Assembly (NCBI GenBank): GCA_036435485.1
Contig: CM071599.1
Coordinates: forward strand, 11,992,803 to 12,056,802
Length of the DNA: 64,000 bases
DNA from: Saposhnikovia divaricata
Lineage: Eukaryota; Streptophyta; Magnoliopsida; Apiales; Apiaceae
Direction: 5' to 3'
Of this stretch, positions 54,260-64,000 are shown piece by piece. A model generated the notes under the pieces. The model did not search any database. It saw only the letters and a program-made list of their open reading frames with translations, and was not told the DNA's origin. A program made the translations under genes and the position numbers. Position 1 is the stretch's first letter; each line of letters begins with the position of its first letter.

Positions 54260-55622
54260 TTATGAAAAGAGGGAAGAAGGAGAGGAGAAAGGAAAAATAC
54301 GTAGTATACTATAAATTGTATGCTTGATATTCTCTTCCTTTTTCTCGCAATTGATTTTAAATTAAAAAATGAAAATATGCCGCTCATTAGAGTCGTTTCA
54401 ATGATAATTCTCAATGATATGGTTGATGTGAAATTGTAGATTATTTATGAGATATTTTTTGAAAGATTTTATTTTGATGAATTTATTTAATAAAAATAAA
54501 TATTATCATTCAAATAAATAATTTATTAAATTTATTTTTCTTTTTTTTTAATAATTGATAAGCTGTTTATTACATAAATTATTCAAATAAATATTAACTT
54601 AATTTCTTTTTTCCATTTATTATTTTAAACAATTTTAAGTTAAAAATAATAATTTTAAATTTATCCAAACAATCTAGACATTTAGAACATTGACGTTACT
54701 ATCTCGATATCTTTCATTTTTCTCGCTATATTCGAGAACCAAACGAAACTTCCAAATAACACACATGGACATGGACGTCTAGTCCATGAGTCCATCCAAT
54801 GAAGCCCCGACAAGCTAACCAAGAAAAAAATACGAAAAAACCATGTGGCCCATGACAGCAGTAAGAACATCTCTAATAGCCCCTATATTCTATTTTATAC
54901 TACGTTATTGAAATCGGTCGATTTCTGAAAAATCGCGATAAATCGGTCAAAAATTGGTTAAAATTTTAAAATCGATTCGATCGATTTTGCAAAAATCGCT
55001 AATAAATCGTCGATTTTTCAACCAAATCACCCGATAAATCGTAAATCGGTATCTCAACCTAATAGTTCTGATTTCCGAAATCTGCAACACTGATTTCATA
55101 ACTCAAAAACTGTGAAGAAAGAACAAAAATACTGCTTTAAATTTTTTTTACTAACTCTTAAAAATATTAAACTACTTTTAACTATTTTTATATTATTGCA
55201 TAGAATTGTAAATCGTCGAACGACAAATCTAACGGTGTGTAAAAGGTCAACGAAAAAAGGTCGGAGATGGCCGAACAAATTGTAATAGAGTTAGCCGAAA
55301 AATCAAGTTAGGGGTTCGAATTGGGGTTTACAATTTGGCAAAAGAACTGGTATAAAATTGGTTTAGTATTGTAGATCATGAAATTCCGATTCTAATGATG
55401 TATAATACTTAACCCGAAAACTATGGCCGATGGCTGCACGAAAGAAAGAAGAATCTGCCGGAAATCTCTAATCGATCGTCATGGATCGCCAGAGCTCAGC
55501 TCTGTGATATGCATCTACAATTGGCGTATCAGGTAATGCGCTGGTTGTACATGCGTATCCAGTACACATGTATTCATTCTGTGGGCGTAACCTAAGACGT
55601 GCGTTTCTTATATTGGCATGAC
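54260..55622. other. Intergenic sequence right of Tat2
   Basis: AT-rich, no gene. At 54905-55045 the words AAATCG and CGATTT recur densely (for example CGATTCGATCGATTTTGC), an unclassified short repeat. ORFs here are short and unsupported. Confidence 0.6.
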
Positions 55623-56113
55623 TAGGGATGACAATCGGGTCGGATCGGGTTTGGCAAAATCCAAATCCAAACCCGATTTTTTGTACCAAACCCGAACCCG
55701 TAAAATACCTGAAAACTGGAACCCGATCCAATATATATCGGGTATACCCGAAACTCGAAATATTTTGAATTTGGATAATGCCCGAAACCCGAAACTCGAA
55801 TTTTTAAATACGTTTTTATATAATACACACTTTAATATTTTATATATTATAAATAATATTATATATATTATATAAATAAATTATATTCAATGCACTAATT
55901 TAAAATTTAATTTTGTTATAAAATTTTACTTAAAAATAAATTTTTAAAAAAAATTAATCATTAAAATAGCCAAATAGATTTGACATGAAGAACATCTTAA
56001 AGACTTAGAGTCTAAAATAGTTTTAATGTTTCGGTTTTAATAATGGTTATTTGTTATACGATGCACTAGTGATTTTTATATATAATGTATTATATTGTGA
56101 AATATATAAAAGT

Positions 56114-56146
<33 letters not shown>

Positions 56147-56790
56147 GAGTTACACTCTAGAATGAACACCTTATATAAAAAATAATAAAGAACACTATCA
56201 TAATACCTTATTTTCATTAAAAAAATGATTTGTTATGATAAAAATCACAAATTATAACAACAATTAAGCTTAACATATCGAATCTAATGTAGAATCTCAT
56301 ATAAATTTAAAAATTAAATGTTACATAGAATCCAGTATAAAATCTTATGTGTGTGCGTGTCTATATATATATATTTGTAACAATGAAATTATGTGTAATC
56401 ATGTTATATTTGATCCTAATTTTTTGTTAGAATCTATATTTATTCATAAAACGTCATTTTTGGTGTGAAAATTAGAATCTAAATGCGATTTTATGTAAGA
56501 TTCTGTGGTGTTCTTTATTGTTCTTTATATAAGGGTATTTTTCATGGAGTAATATATATATATATATATAATAGAAACCAAATTAGAATGGAAACTAGAA
56601 ACCAAATCCCAATACAGCATTTCAAGCTAATCTAATAATCAAAGCAGAGGTACCCCAATACAAAAAATGTATAATAATCTACCATTTATTCAGCAGTGAA
56701 CGATGATTTATTATTATTAATATTTTTGCTAAACATTGGTGAGTTAATTTATGACATTTTTTGTGAAGGTGCCCTCTATTTGATCACTAG

Positions 56791-56832
<42 letters not shown>

Positions 56833-57036
56833 CGGGTTTTTTTGGGTTTCATGTCGGGTTCGGATCGATTTTCGGGTTTCGGTTCGGGTTTCGGATCGGT
56901 ATACATAATATCCAAATCCAAAAAATTTCGAATTTAAAAATCATATCCAAATCTAAATCCAAAAAATCTGGTTTGATAAATACAAAATTTCGGGTTTCGA
57001 ATCGGGTATCCGTCGGATTATTTTGTCATTCCTATG
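55623..57036. mobile_element. Probable hAT-like non-autonomous TIR element with GGGTTTCGG subterminal repeats
   Basis: TAGGGATGACAAT at the left and TTTGTCATTCCTA at the right form imperfect TIRs. Subterminal CGGGTTTCGG / CCCGAAACCCGA words lie inside both ends in opposite orientation (55637-55800 and 56830-57010). The interior is AT-rich with (AT)n tracts and no transposase. No clean target duplication was found. It contains a second MITE at 56148-56552. Confidence 0.6.
56148..56552. mobile_element. MITE nested in the 55623-57036 element
   Basis: The left end (TTACACTCTAGAATGAACAC, then CTTATATAA and AATAATAAAGAACAC) pairs with the reverse complement of the right end (TTACTCCATGAAAAATACCC, then TTATATAAAG and AATAAAGAACAC) over about 45 bp. 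It sits between (AT)n tracts, so a TA-type duplication cannot be resolved. Confidence 0.65.
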
Positions 57037-59050
57037 CGAGATCTAGGATACTCCTTTTCCAAAGACGTATCATATGAATATTTAGGGCGCGCAGCGCGGT
57101 ATTTTAATTATGAAATAATAAAAAATGGATATTTAGGATGCGCCCCTATTTTTATCAAATATACTGAAATACGTATAGAAAAAGTGATTCATTGAATTTG
57201 GGATGAAAAAACACTTACTTAGATCACGAAATTAATAAGACTTAGAATTAAATTTTTAACAAAAAAATGTAATAAAATTTTATCTGCATTCGTATTTTTA
57301 TCTCATGATCAAAATGACATTGTAGGGAATGTTTCCTATTTAGATTTTAATGAATTGTTAAAAAATTTTGAATTTTAAAAAATTGTTACCGATTTTAATT
57401 TTACTCAAATTTTGAATTAAAATTAAATCTCGTAGAATCTTTTTGATTTAAACAGAGTCTTCCATAAATTCTTCAAAATCTCATAGATTTTAATCAGCTT
57501 TCAAAAGATATAAAATATACCAAAAAAAATTCATCAAAATCTACCAAATACAAAAAAAAAATCCTAAATTTTTGAAAGATGATGGTCCAAAATGGATTAT
57601 TTTCAATTTTCATGATCCTACCTATCCAATTTCAAAAATACGACTCAAAATATTCCTGAATACGTTATTTCGTATGTCGCAATACATGTTGCGTTACTTC
57701 GTCTGCCGTATCAGACGTCTAATGCGGTACTTCATGTGCAACACACAGACCATATTCCTTAATATAGCTAATGCGACATACGAAATAGCGTAACAGAGAA
57801 AAAAATTTGAAAAAATAGATACGATATACGAAATTGCACATTAGGAGGACATGTGAGTGCCAAAATTCTGTGCATGGCCCATTTTGGTATTTCTCTCATT
57901 TCTTAATACCATCAGATTTTATATATTTTTTAAAATTCAAATTAAATACTATTAAAATTTAATTTCATTGAATCATAAATTTAAAATGAATATCACCAAC
58001 AGATTTGTTTTTTAAAATTCACATTAAAAATCACCAAATTTTAAAAAATCTTTTAAAATATAAATTAAATACACCAAAATTTTAAGAATAAAATAACCGA
58101 ATGCCAGATGGCCAAAATTTGTACTGCTTATTGTCTTGTTACAAAATCAGCCACAAATAGTTAATTGTACAGATCATACACAACTATAATAAGACTTTTA
58201 AATCTGTAAGAAATAACTAACCTGTACTTTCCAAATATTACACAAGAAATAAAATTAAACACCAAAAACTTCAAAAAAAAAAAAATAATCACAAATACAC
58301 AAATAATTTTTTATTGTCATTTTCTTTACATGCATACCCATGCATTCATATTGATTCCCTCTTCCCCAGAAACATTATACATGTAAACCATTCTCTCTCA
58401 CACACCTACACACATTGAAAATTTTAAATCAAATTTTCTAGGGTTTTATTTTCTCCATTTCTCTTAATTTTTATTTTAAATCAATTGATTGGCTTTTATT
58501 ATTGCCGTGATCAATTTCTCCTGTAAAAGTACAGATCTTTATTCTTTTTGTTGACCACACCACAACAATCAACAAAAAATCATTCTCAACCTTTTTCAAT
58601 TAAAAATCAAGAAAATATAATAATATAATATATTTTTATTTCAAATCAAAACCATAAAGATAGTATCTTTTGCTTAATTCTTTGGGATTACTTTTGATTT
58701 CCCTCATTTTCACGTCTCTTTTTCGAATTTGATTCTTTTCTTGATCATTTCTTGATCTTCTTGGGGCAATTAAAAGCCATTTTTATTAAAAAGTGAGTCT
58801 TTTTTGAACTTTTTGCTCTAGGGTTTTGTGGATTGTTTGATAATCATTAGGGCTTAATTGCAAAAACCCATTTGAGTAAAGTTGCAATGTTGAAATCTTG
58901 GAGGGCCCGTTTCACTGTTTTCACCAAGAATTGCGTATATTGTGTAAGTTTGGCTCATAATCTTGAACTTTTCATTTAGGACTTTTATCAAACATGTGTT
59001 GTGCATATTGAATTTCTTTGTTTTTGGGTCTTGTTTGATTGTATTGAAAC
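57037..59050. other. Intergenic region and PP2C promoter/5' leader
   Basis: AT-rich, no other gene. It holds two related words, ATATTTAGGGCGCGC (57079-57092) and ATATTTAGGATGCGCC (57129-57144), and an inverted repeat at 57664-57792 built on TTTCGTATGTCGCA. From about 58380 the sequence becomes a CT-rich leader with two TAGGGTTTT telo-box-like motifs (58438 and 58819). The transcription start cannot be fixed; a leader intron before 59051 is possible. Confidence 0.6.
57664..57792. repeat. Foldback repeat TTATTTCGTATGTCGCA
   Basis: TTATTTCGTATGTCGCAAT near 57665 pairs with TAATGCGACATACGAAATAG near 57768, with CGTTACTTCG/GCGGTACTTC words between. It could be a small foldback element or a chance dyad; no target duplication was seen. 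Confidence 0.5.
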
Positions 59051-62022
59051 ATGGGTTGTGTTTATGGGAAGTGTTGTAGCAGATGTACATCGAATTCAGA
59101 TGGCCATCCTTCGTCGTCTGATGACCGGGCTTCGGATGATAAGGATTCTCCGTATAATGGCCAAGGGAAACATATAATTGTAGATAGGTCTGTAGAGCCT
59201 GTTCTTGTGCCTTCACATAATTTTGAGTTGGATTATACGGTTTTAACGCAACGAGGGTACTATCCTGATAATTTGAATAAGGAGAACCAGGATACGTATT
59301 GTGTTAGAATGTGTATGCAAGGGAATCCTAATGTGCATTTTTTCGGTGTGTTTGATGGGCATGGTCAAACGGGAGGGCAATGTGCGAAGTTTGTGAAGAG
59401 TAGGTTGGTTGAGAACTTGTTACAGGAGTCTATGTTGGTGGATGATCCTATTAAAGCTTATAATGCTGCGTTTTTGGCAACGAATGATGAACTTCATGAT
59501 AGTGAAATAGATGATTCGATGAGTGGTACGACAGCTATTACTGTTCTTGTTGTTGGTGATATGCTTTATGTGGCGAATGTGGGTGATTCAAGAGCTGTGA
59601 TTGCTGTGAAGAAAGGGGATCAACTTGTCGCTGAAGATTTATCGTGTGATCAGACACCGTTTCGGAAAGATGAATGTGAAAGGGTTAAGCTTGAGGGGGC
59701 CAGGGTCTTGAGTGTTGATCAAGTGGAAGGACTTAAGGATCCAACTATTCAAACATGGGGTGATGAGGAGACCGAAGGCAGTGACCCTCCAAGGTTGTGG
59801 GTTCAGAATGCAATGTATCCTGGAACTGCATTTACACGGAGTGTAGGGGATAGTTTGGCTGAAAAGATTGGCGTGTTTGCTGTCCCAGAGATAAAGACGG
59901 TCAAGCTGACACCTGATCATCAATTCTTTGTTGTGGCAAGTGATGGGGTATTTGAGTTCCTCTCTAGCCAAACTGTTGTCAATATGGTAAGTAACACCTT
60001 CTTTGTCGACTTATTTGAAATAGTTCCTCATTATATCCTGAGTTAATTTAGTTCATCTTATGAAGCTACCTAATTTAGGTATTTCGTCTTTGTGGTTTAG
60101 TATATTCATATTTTACCACTCTGAATATGGTACTTGTTATACTTATAGGCTCTTTGGTAGCAATTTTAATATTTTGGAGAGTCTTGCGACTTGCATGTTA
60201 AAAGTAGTGCATAGAGGGTCAATTCGTCGAGACTTGTCCGGATAGTTATTCTTATTCTGATAATTGTTACAAATATAGAGTTGTATATTTTTGCAATATG
60301 TTGAAGCTAACATTTTTTAAATACTTAATTGTGTTGGGTTATGGGCTTATGGCCCTTTATTTTCTTTTGCATATGAATCTGCTTGACTGTTTTATTACCA
60401 CCAAAGGAAGGATTATGACTTAGGAATATAAGAATATTTTTGTCCCAAGTATTTACATGAAGTATTTGTAACTTGTAAGACTATTAGACTATAGGTCCTT
60501 TTGTTTACATTGTTTTTTTAATGTAGTTGTCAGTCTTGAAAATAGAAGAATAGGATTGGACTGTAACTTGCTTGTTTACACTTGATAAAATTGTGCACGA
60601 GACTAGTATGCTCTTGCATTGTAAAAATGAGAATGTGGAACAAGGGGGAGTATAGAAATTTTCTTGCAACGGTTACCATAAAATGAGAGTAATATATTTG
60701 TGTCAGCGGAGAACTAAACATGAATGCCTTTGTGTCAATAACTGAAGGGGAGGTTCTTGCAAATGCAAGTACGGTTTCATGTATGTAATACTCTGTTTGG
60801 TTGGAGAGGGTGGAATGGGAAAGGAATGGAATGAGAAATTGTCAACAAAAAGAGGAGGTGAAACTTGAAAGATATCATAAAAGAGGGAAAAGTGAAAAAA
60901 ATTGAGAGTGTGCAATTGTTTTGTTTGATGAAAACTGAAAAGTTGATGAGTAGGAAGTAGAAAGGAGCATTCTTTGTTAAATTGGTGGGTTTGAGGCTAT
61001 AGTGTAAATGACTAGGAATGGGATGGAGGAAGGAATGAAATATAGACGTTAACCCATAAATTCTACAGACCATAATCTATTCCCTCACCAATTCATTTTC
61101 TCCAGCCAAGCACAACACAATGATGTCTTTGTAGTTTGTACTATTTTAATGTTTCCGATGTTAGTCTCCTGACAACATATCTTCCTTACGTATGCTTTCC
61201 ACAGTATAGTGCATGGGCATTTAGATTTGTGCAAACCGTGAAAGTCAGACAAACAAAATTAGAAATAGCTATTCTGTGCCTAATATTCTGTTGTAATATA
61301 ATGCAAGTATTTTGATGGCATTGTGTAGCATCATCATCATCTAGTTTAACTGGAAGAACCTGATGTGTACTCTGGAGGTAGCAAGGTAGAAAATCCTGTT
61401 TCTTAAGTGCCAGATGCCAGTAATTTTTTTCCTTACCTTGTTTAGATCCGGGTATTAATTATTTAATATCTGTCTAGATACCCAAATGGAAATTGTTGCA
61501 AAGTTATATCATTTGTTGAAATTAATAGTATGATACGGTAGTCCTTTGCTTACTAAAAATATGATAGTATTTTTTCATTCTAGGATTGTAGCTTACCATG
61601 AACTTAATTTACTTGTTTGAACAGCATCTGTTAGCTATCTACATACCCACTGGTTAATAAAGGTCATAAATGATTGTAGTAATGTATGATATAGGGAGGC
61701 TCTATGCTCTGGTTTTAGAAGTCGTTCACATAACAGCCTAACAAAAAACAGTCTGTTTGTTTCTTCATGTTTACTTGCACTGGACCTTAACCTCGAAATT
61801 TCGATTTTTGAGACAGTTATGTATAAATGGTGGAACCTATCCAAGTTATGATTTTGATTTTCGTTTCCTGGTTTCTTTTCTCTTATACAGGTTGACAGAA
61901 ATCGTCAAGATGCATGTTATACAATTGCAAGAGAATCATACAAACTGTGGTTACAGCATGAGAATCGAACAGACGATGTAACACTTATCATTGTACATGT
62001 CGAAGGGTTATCTAATGTATGA
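59051..62022 (+). CDS. Protein phosphatase 2C, PP2C 35 (At3g06270)-like
   Basis: Exon 1 is 59051-59986 and exon 2 61891-62022. One 1904-nt GT-AG intron in phase 0 separates them, giving 355 residues, close to the Arabidopsis homologue. It is a metal-dependent Ser/Thr phosphatase. The PP2C motifs are all present: ENQD 78-81, FDGHG 101-105, SGTTA 158-162, VGDSRA 177-182, FTRSVGD 261-267, VASDG 295-299, and in exon 2 ENRTDDVTLIIV with the last metal-binding Asp. The protein starts MGC, a consensus for N-myristoylation with neighbouring Cys for palmitoylation, so membrane attachment is likely. Reading on past 59986 adds a short run to a stop at 60046, which would be an intron-retained form lacking the last motif. 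It is the only host gene in the window, with no mutations seen. The substrate is unknown. Confidence 0.92.
60794..61118. mobile_element. Probable MITE in the PP2C intron
   Basis: The left end TGTTTGGTTGGAGAGGGTGG pairs imperfectly with the reverse complement of the right end (TGTGCTTGGCTGGAGAAAAT). The interior is GGAATGGAATG-rich. Length about 325 bp. The target duplication is not clear. TIRs starting GTTTGGTTGG are common in plant MITEs of hAT or Harbinger type. Confidence 0.5.
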
Positions 62023-62825
62023 TACCTTAACTAAACTCTCAGTGCTAATCACTTGCAACTTGCATTCCAAGCCGAGATACTTTATTAGTGTCCTGAATGA
62101 TAAATCATAAATGTATGTTAGTTTTTGAGGTAGCTATGGGGAGGCTAACTGCACACTTGGTTTATTAGGATTGCAGTAAGTTTAAGAAGGGAAAATATTC
62201 AAAAGCAACTGTGTGTATAGCTGTTACACTGGAGCACTACAAGTCTCGCACTCTATCAGTATGCGTAATTGTCATTAAAATTTTGTTCTTTAAGATTTCA
62301 CAGTGTTCAGGGTGTGAACTTTTTCGGAAGCTTACTTAGTAAGGGTATTTGTTGCTGAATTTCACTTATAAATGTAAATGCATATGTGTAGGTGCTTAAT
62401 ATCTACTTCAAGTGAAAAATTAGCATAGTCAAACAACCCTAATTTATGTCCTGTGAATGTCCAAGAGCAACCATATCCGACTCAAGAGCAGATTGTTCTT
62501 GGCTTGTTACCCGGTATTGTGCCATGGGAACAGATATACCCTGCCCATGTTGCTGGCCACATGAGGCACTTTCTTCACCACCGGGCCATATTTGTCTTAA
62601 CTGAGCCTCCGAGTAATATTCCTGCAACTAGTTACCATGAAAGAACAACTACCCATGATCACTGCACAGGAACAATTTGTCAATGACCCCTGGTAACTGC
62701 ATACCAGTAGCACCACAACAACAAAATGAAGCATACAAATTTAGAAAGTATGGTCGTCCGTAAATTCACATAAAGCCCAATTAATAAGTACAAAATAATA
62801 ATATCCAATTAATCATAATGGTCCA
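62023..62825. other. PP2C 3' flank
   Basis: Probable 3' UTR, then AT-rich sequence with no supported gene. Small open frames at 62439-62686 overlap on both strands and show no domain. Confidence 0.6.
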
Positions 62826-63695
62826 TGTTAAAACTTGATAAAAAGAAGACTGAGGAGAGTAATAAAAAGACTACAAAAATTGTATAATGATAACAAAACA
62901 TGAGATTACAACCGAGAAGAACTTAAAGATTACATTGTGAATGAGGTGCTTATTACAAAGGAGATGTAGTCCTTAAATAGCAGCATAAATGAGAGATAGC
63001 AAGCATAAAACAAGGAAAATGGTGGGAGATTAGGTATGAAATTAGGCAAGAAAGTCAACAACTTCTACCCAACTTCTTTAGTGCTATGTAGAAAATCAGT
63101 ACAATGAGATAATATTTTAACACCCCCCTCAAACTTAAGATGGTTGAAAAAACCAACTTGAGTTTGTAAACAGCCTATGTTACTTCTTGTGATATATACA
63201 TAATAACTGAATCTTGTGTTACTTGTATTGTAAAGACAGTGTGTGCACTTGTTGAGGCAAGGAGGTGCAGCGGAAGACCGGAATGGGCAGCAGAACAAAC
63301 CAGTTCTGGAAATACAGAACCTTTAAACTTGTTGACGGCTGTGACCGGAATCAATGGAGGTGGCAGCGGAAGAACTGAGCCTATGGCTTTGATACCATGT
63401 TAAAACTTGATAAAAAGAAGACTGCAGGAGAATAATAAAAAGACTACAAAAATTGTATAATGATAACAAAACATGATGTTACAACCGAGAAGAACTTAAA
63501 GATTACATTGTGAATGAGGTGCTTATTACAAAGGAGATGTAGTCCTTAAATAGCAGCATAAATGAGAGATAGTAAGCATAAAACAAGGAAAATGGTGGGA
63601 GATTAGGTATAAAATTAGGAAAGAAAGTCAACAACTTCTACCCAACTTCTTTAGTGCTATGTAGAAAATCAGTACAATGAGATAATATTTTAACA
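62826..63695 (-). mobile_element. TRIM (terminal-repeat retrotransposon in miniature)
   Basis: 870 bp: LTRs of 297/298 bp (62826-63122, 63398-63695; TGTTAAAACTTG to ATTTTAACA), a 275-bp interior without ORF, and a GTCCA duplication at 62821-62825 and 63696-63700. The minus-strand PBS TGGTATCAAAGCC (63385-63397) abuts the right LTR, and a GAGGGGGG tract abuts the left (63123-63130). The PBS is copia-like. About seven LTR differences by eye. It must move in trans. Confidence 0.92.
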
Positions 63696-64000
63696 GTCCA
63701 TTGCGTCAAGATGGTAACTAGATGTCTTGATTATATGCTACAAAAGGCAGGAACTCCAATTTTCAAACACAACAAGACGCTACATTTGAATTCAATCATT
63801 TAAATTTAACAATCAGATAAATTATAACAGCAATCAGAGGCCTATAAGGCTTAAGGAAGACAGAATGCAGATGCTGCTTGACATATATATATCTTAGCAA
63901 TTTAGGACTCCGAAGCAAAAACTAAGATATCCAACCTTGCGTACAAGGAACTGCACCCTTTTGCTGATATACACTATACACAGAGTGAACATAAAACCAG
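63696..64000. other. Right edge of window, no gene seen
   Basis: AT-rich sequence beyond the TRIM target duplication; nothing recognised. Confidence 0.5.

Noticed and set aside
55468..55828. Minus-strand open frames with GFGFG peptides
   Set aside because: Derived from CCCGAAACCC subterminal repeats of a TIR element.
58854..59216. 120-codon minus-strand open frame at the PP2C start
   Set aside because: Shadow of the PP2C leader and first exon; no domain.
60060..60245. 61-codon open frame in the PP2C intron
   Set aside because: Intronic, T-rich, no domain.
62439..62686. Overlapping small open frames on both strands downstream of PP2C
   Set aside because: No start context, domain or splice support; likely 3' flank.

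Overview
This is nuclear DNA from a flowering plant, most likely a eudicot. It is AT-rich, packed with plant-type LTR retrotransposons and MITEs, and holds one ordinary intron-containing host gene, a clade PP2C phosphatase with strong resemblance to Arabidopsis At3g06270. I cannot assign a family or species from the sequence alone. All LTR differences and motif counts given here were made by eye.

Layout. (1) 324-13778: a large non-coding LTR element with about 4.5 kb LTRs and a 3.8 kb interior lacking any retrotransposon ORF. It resembles a LARD whose ends look like a Tekay/Del chromovirus. Its left LTR was later hit by a 5'-truncated RTE-type LINE. (2) 15032 to about 40265: a minus-strand Ty3/gypsy element of the Tat lineage ('Tat1'), with dual RNase H and an intact pol. 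Its gag is split by (3) 23790-38412, a minus-strand Ty1/copia Sirevirus with decayed gag-pol and an intact 1333-codon third ORF downstream of pol. (4) 40266-41716: a long-TIR DNA element and a Stowaway MITE. (5) 41717-54254: a second, younger minus-strand Tat element ('Tat2'), with a 1926-codon gag-pol ORF broken near integrase. (6) 54260-59050: intergenic DNA with a TIR element that itself carries a MITE. (7) 59051-62022: the PP2C gene, plus strand, two exons. (8) 62826-63695: a TRIM (miniature LTR element) just downstream of the gene.

Two things stand out. First, both Tat elements carry, between pol and the 3' LTR, a plus-strand (antisense) gene. Each has its own TATA box, spliceable introns with consistent phase, an N-terminal domain resembling the plant 'putative gypsy type transposon' family (PF04195) and a coiled-coil C-terminal part. 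Its 3' end converges on the 3' end of pol. Second, Tat2 is studded with the palindrome GGCGCGCC, usually AGGGCGCGCCCT: 19 exact copies plus about 20 one- or two-base variants in 12.5 kb. Copies lie in the LTRs, leader, introns, both coding strands and all three reading frames, and I saw no exact copy in the rest of the window. Tat1 and the Sirevirus each carry a different set of dispersed dyad words (GAGCTC/AGGTCG and TCGAAATTCGA respectively). This looks like a common strategy with element-specific sequence, and it is the best candidate here for an undescribed system.

Order of events. The Sirevirus (LTR difference under 1 percent) is younger than its host Tat1 (about 2 percent). Tat2 is about 1 percent and the TRIM about 2-3 percent. 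The LINE is younger than the LARD-like insertion because only one LTR carries it.
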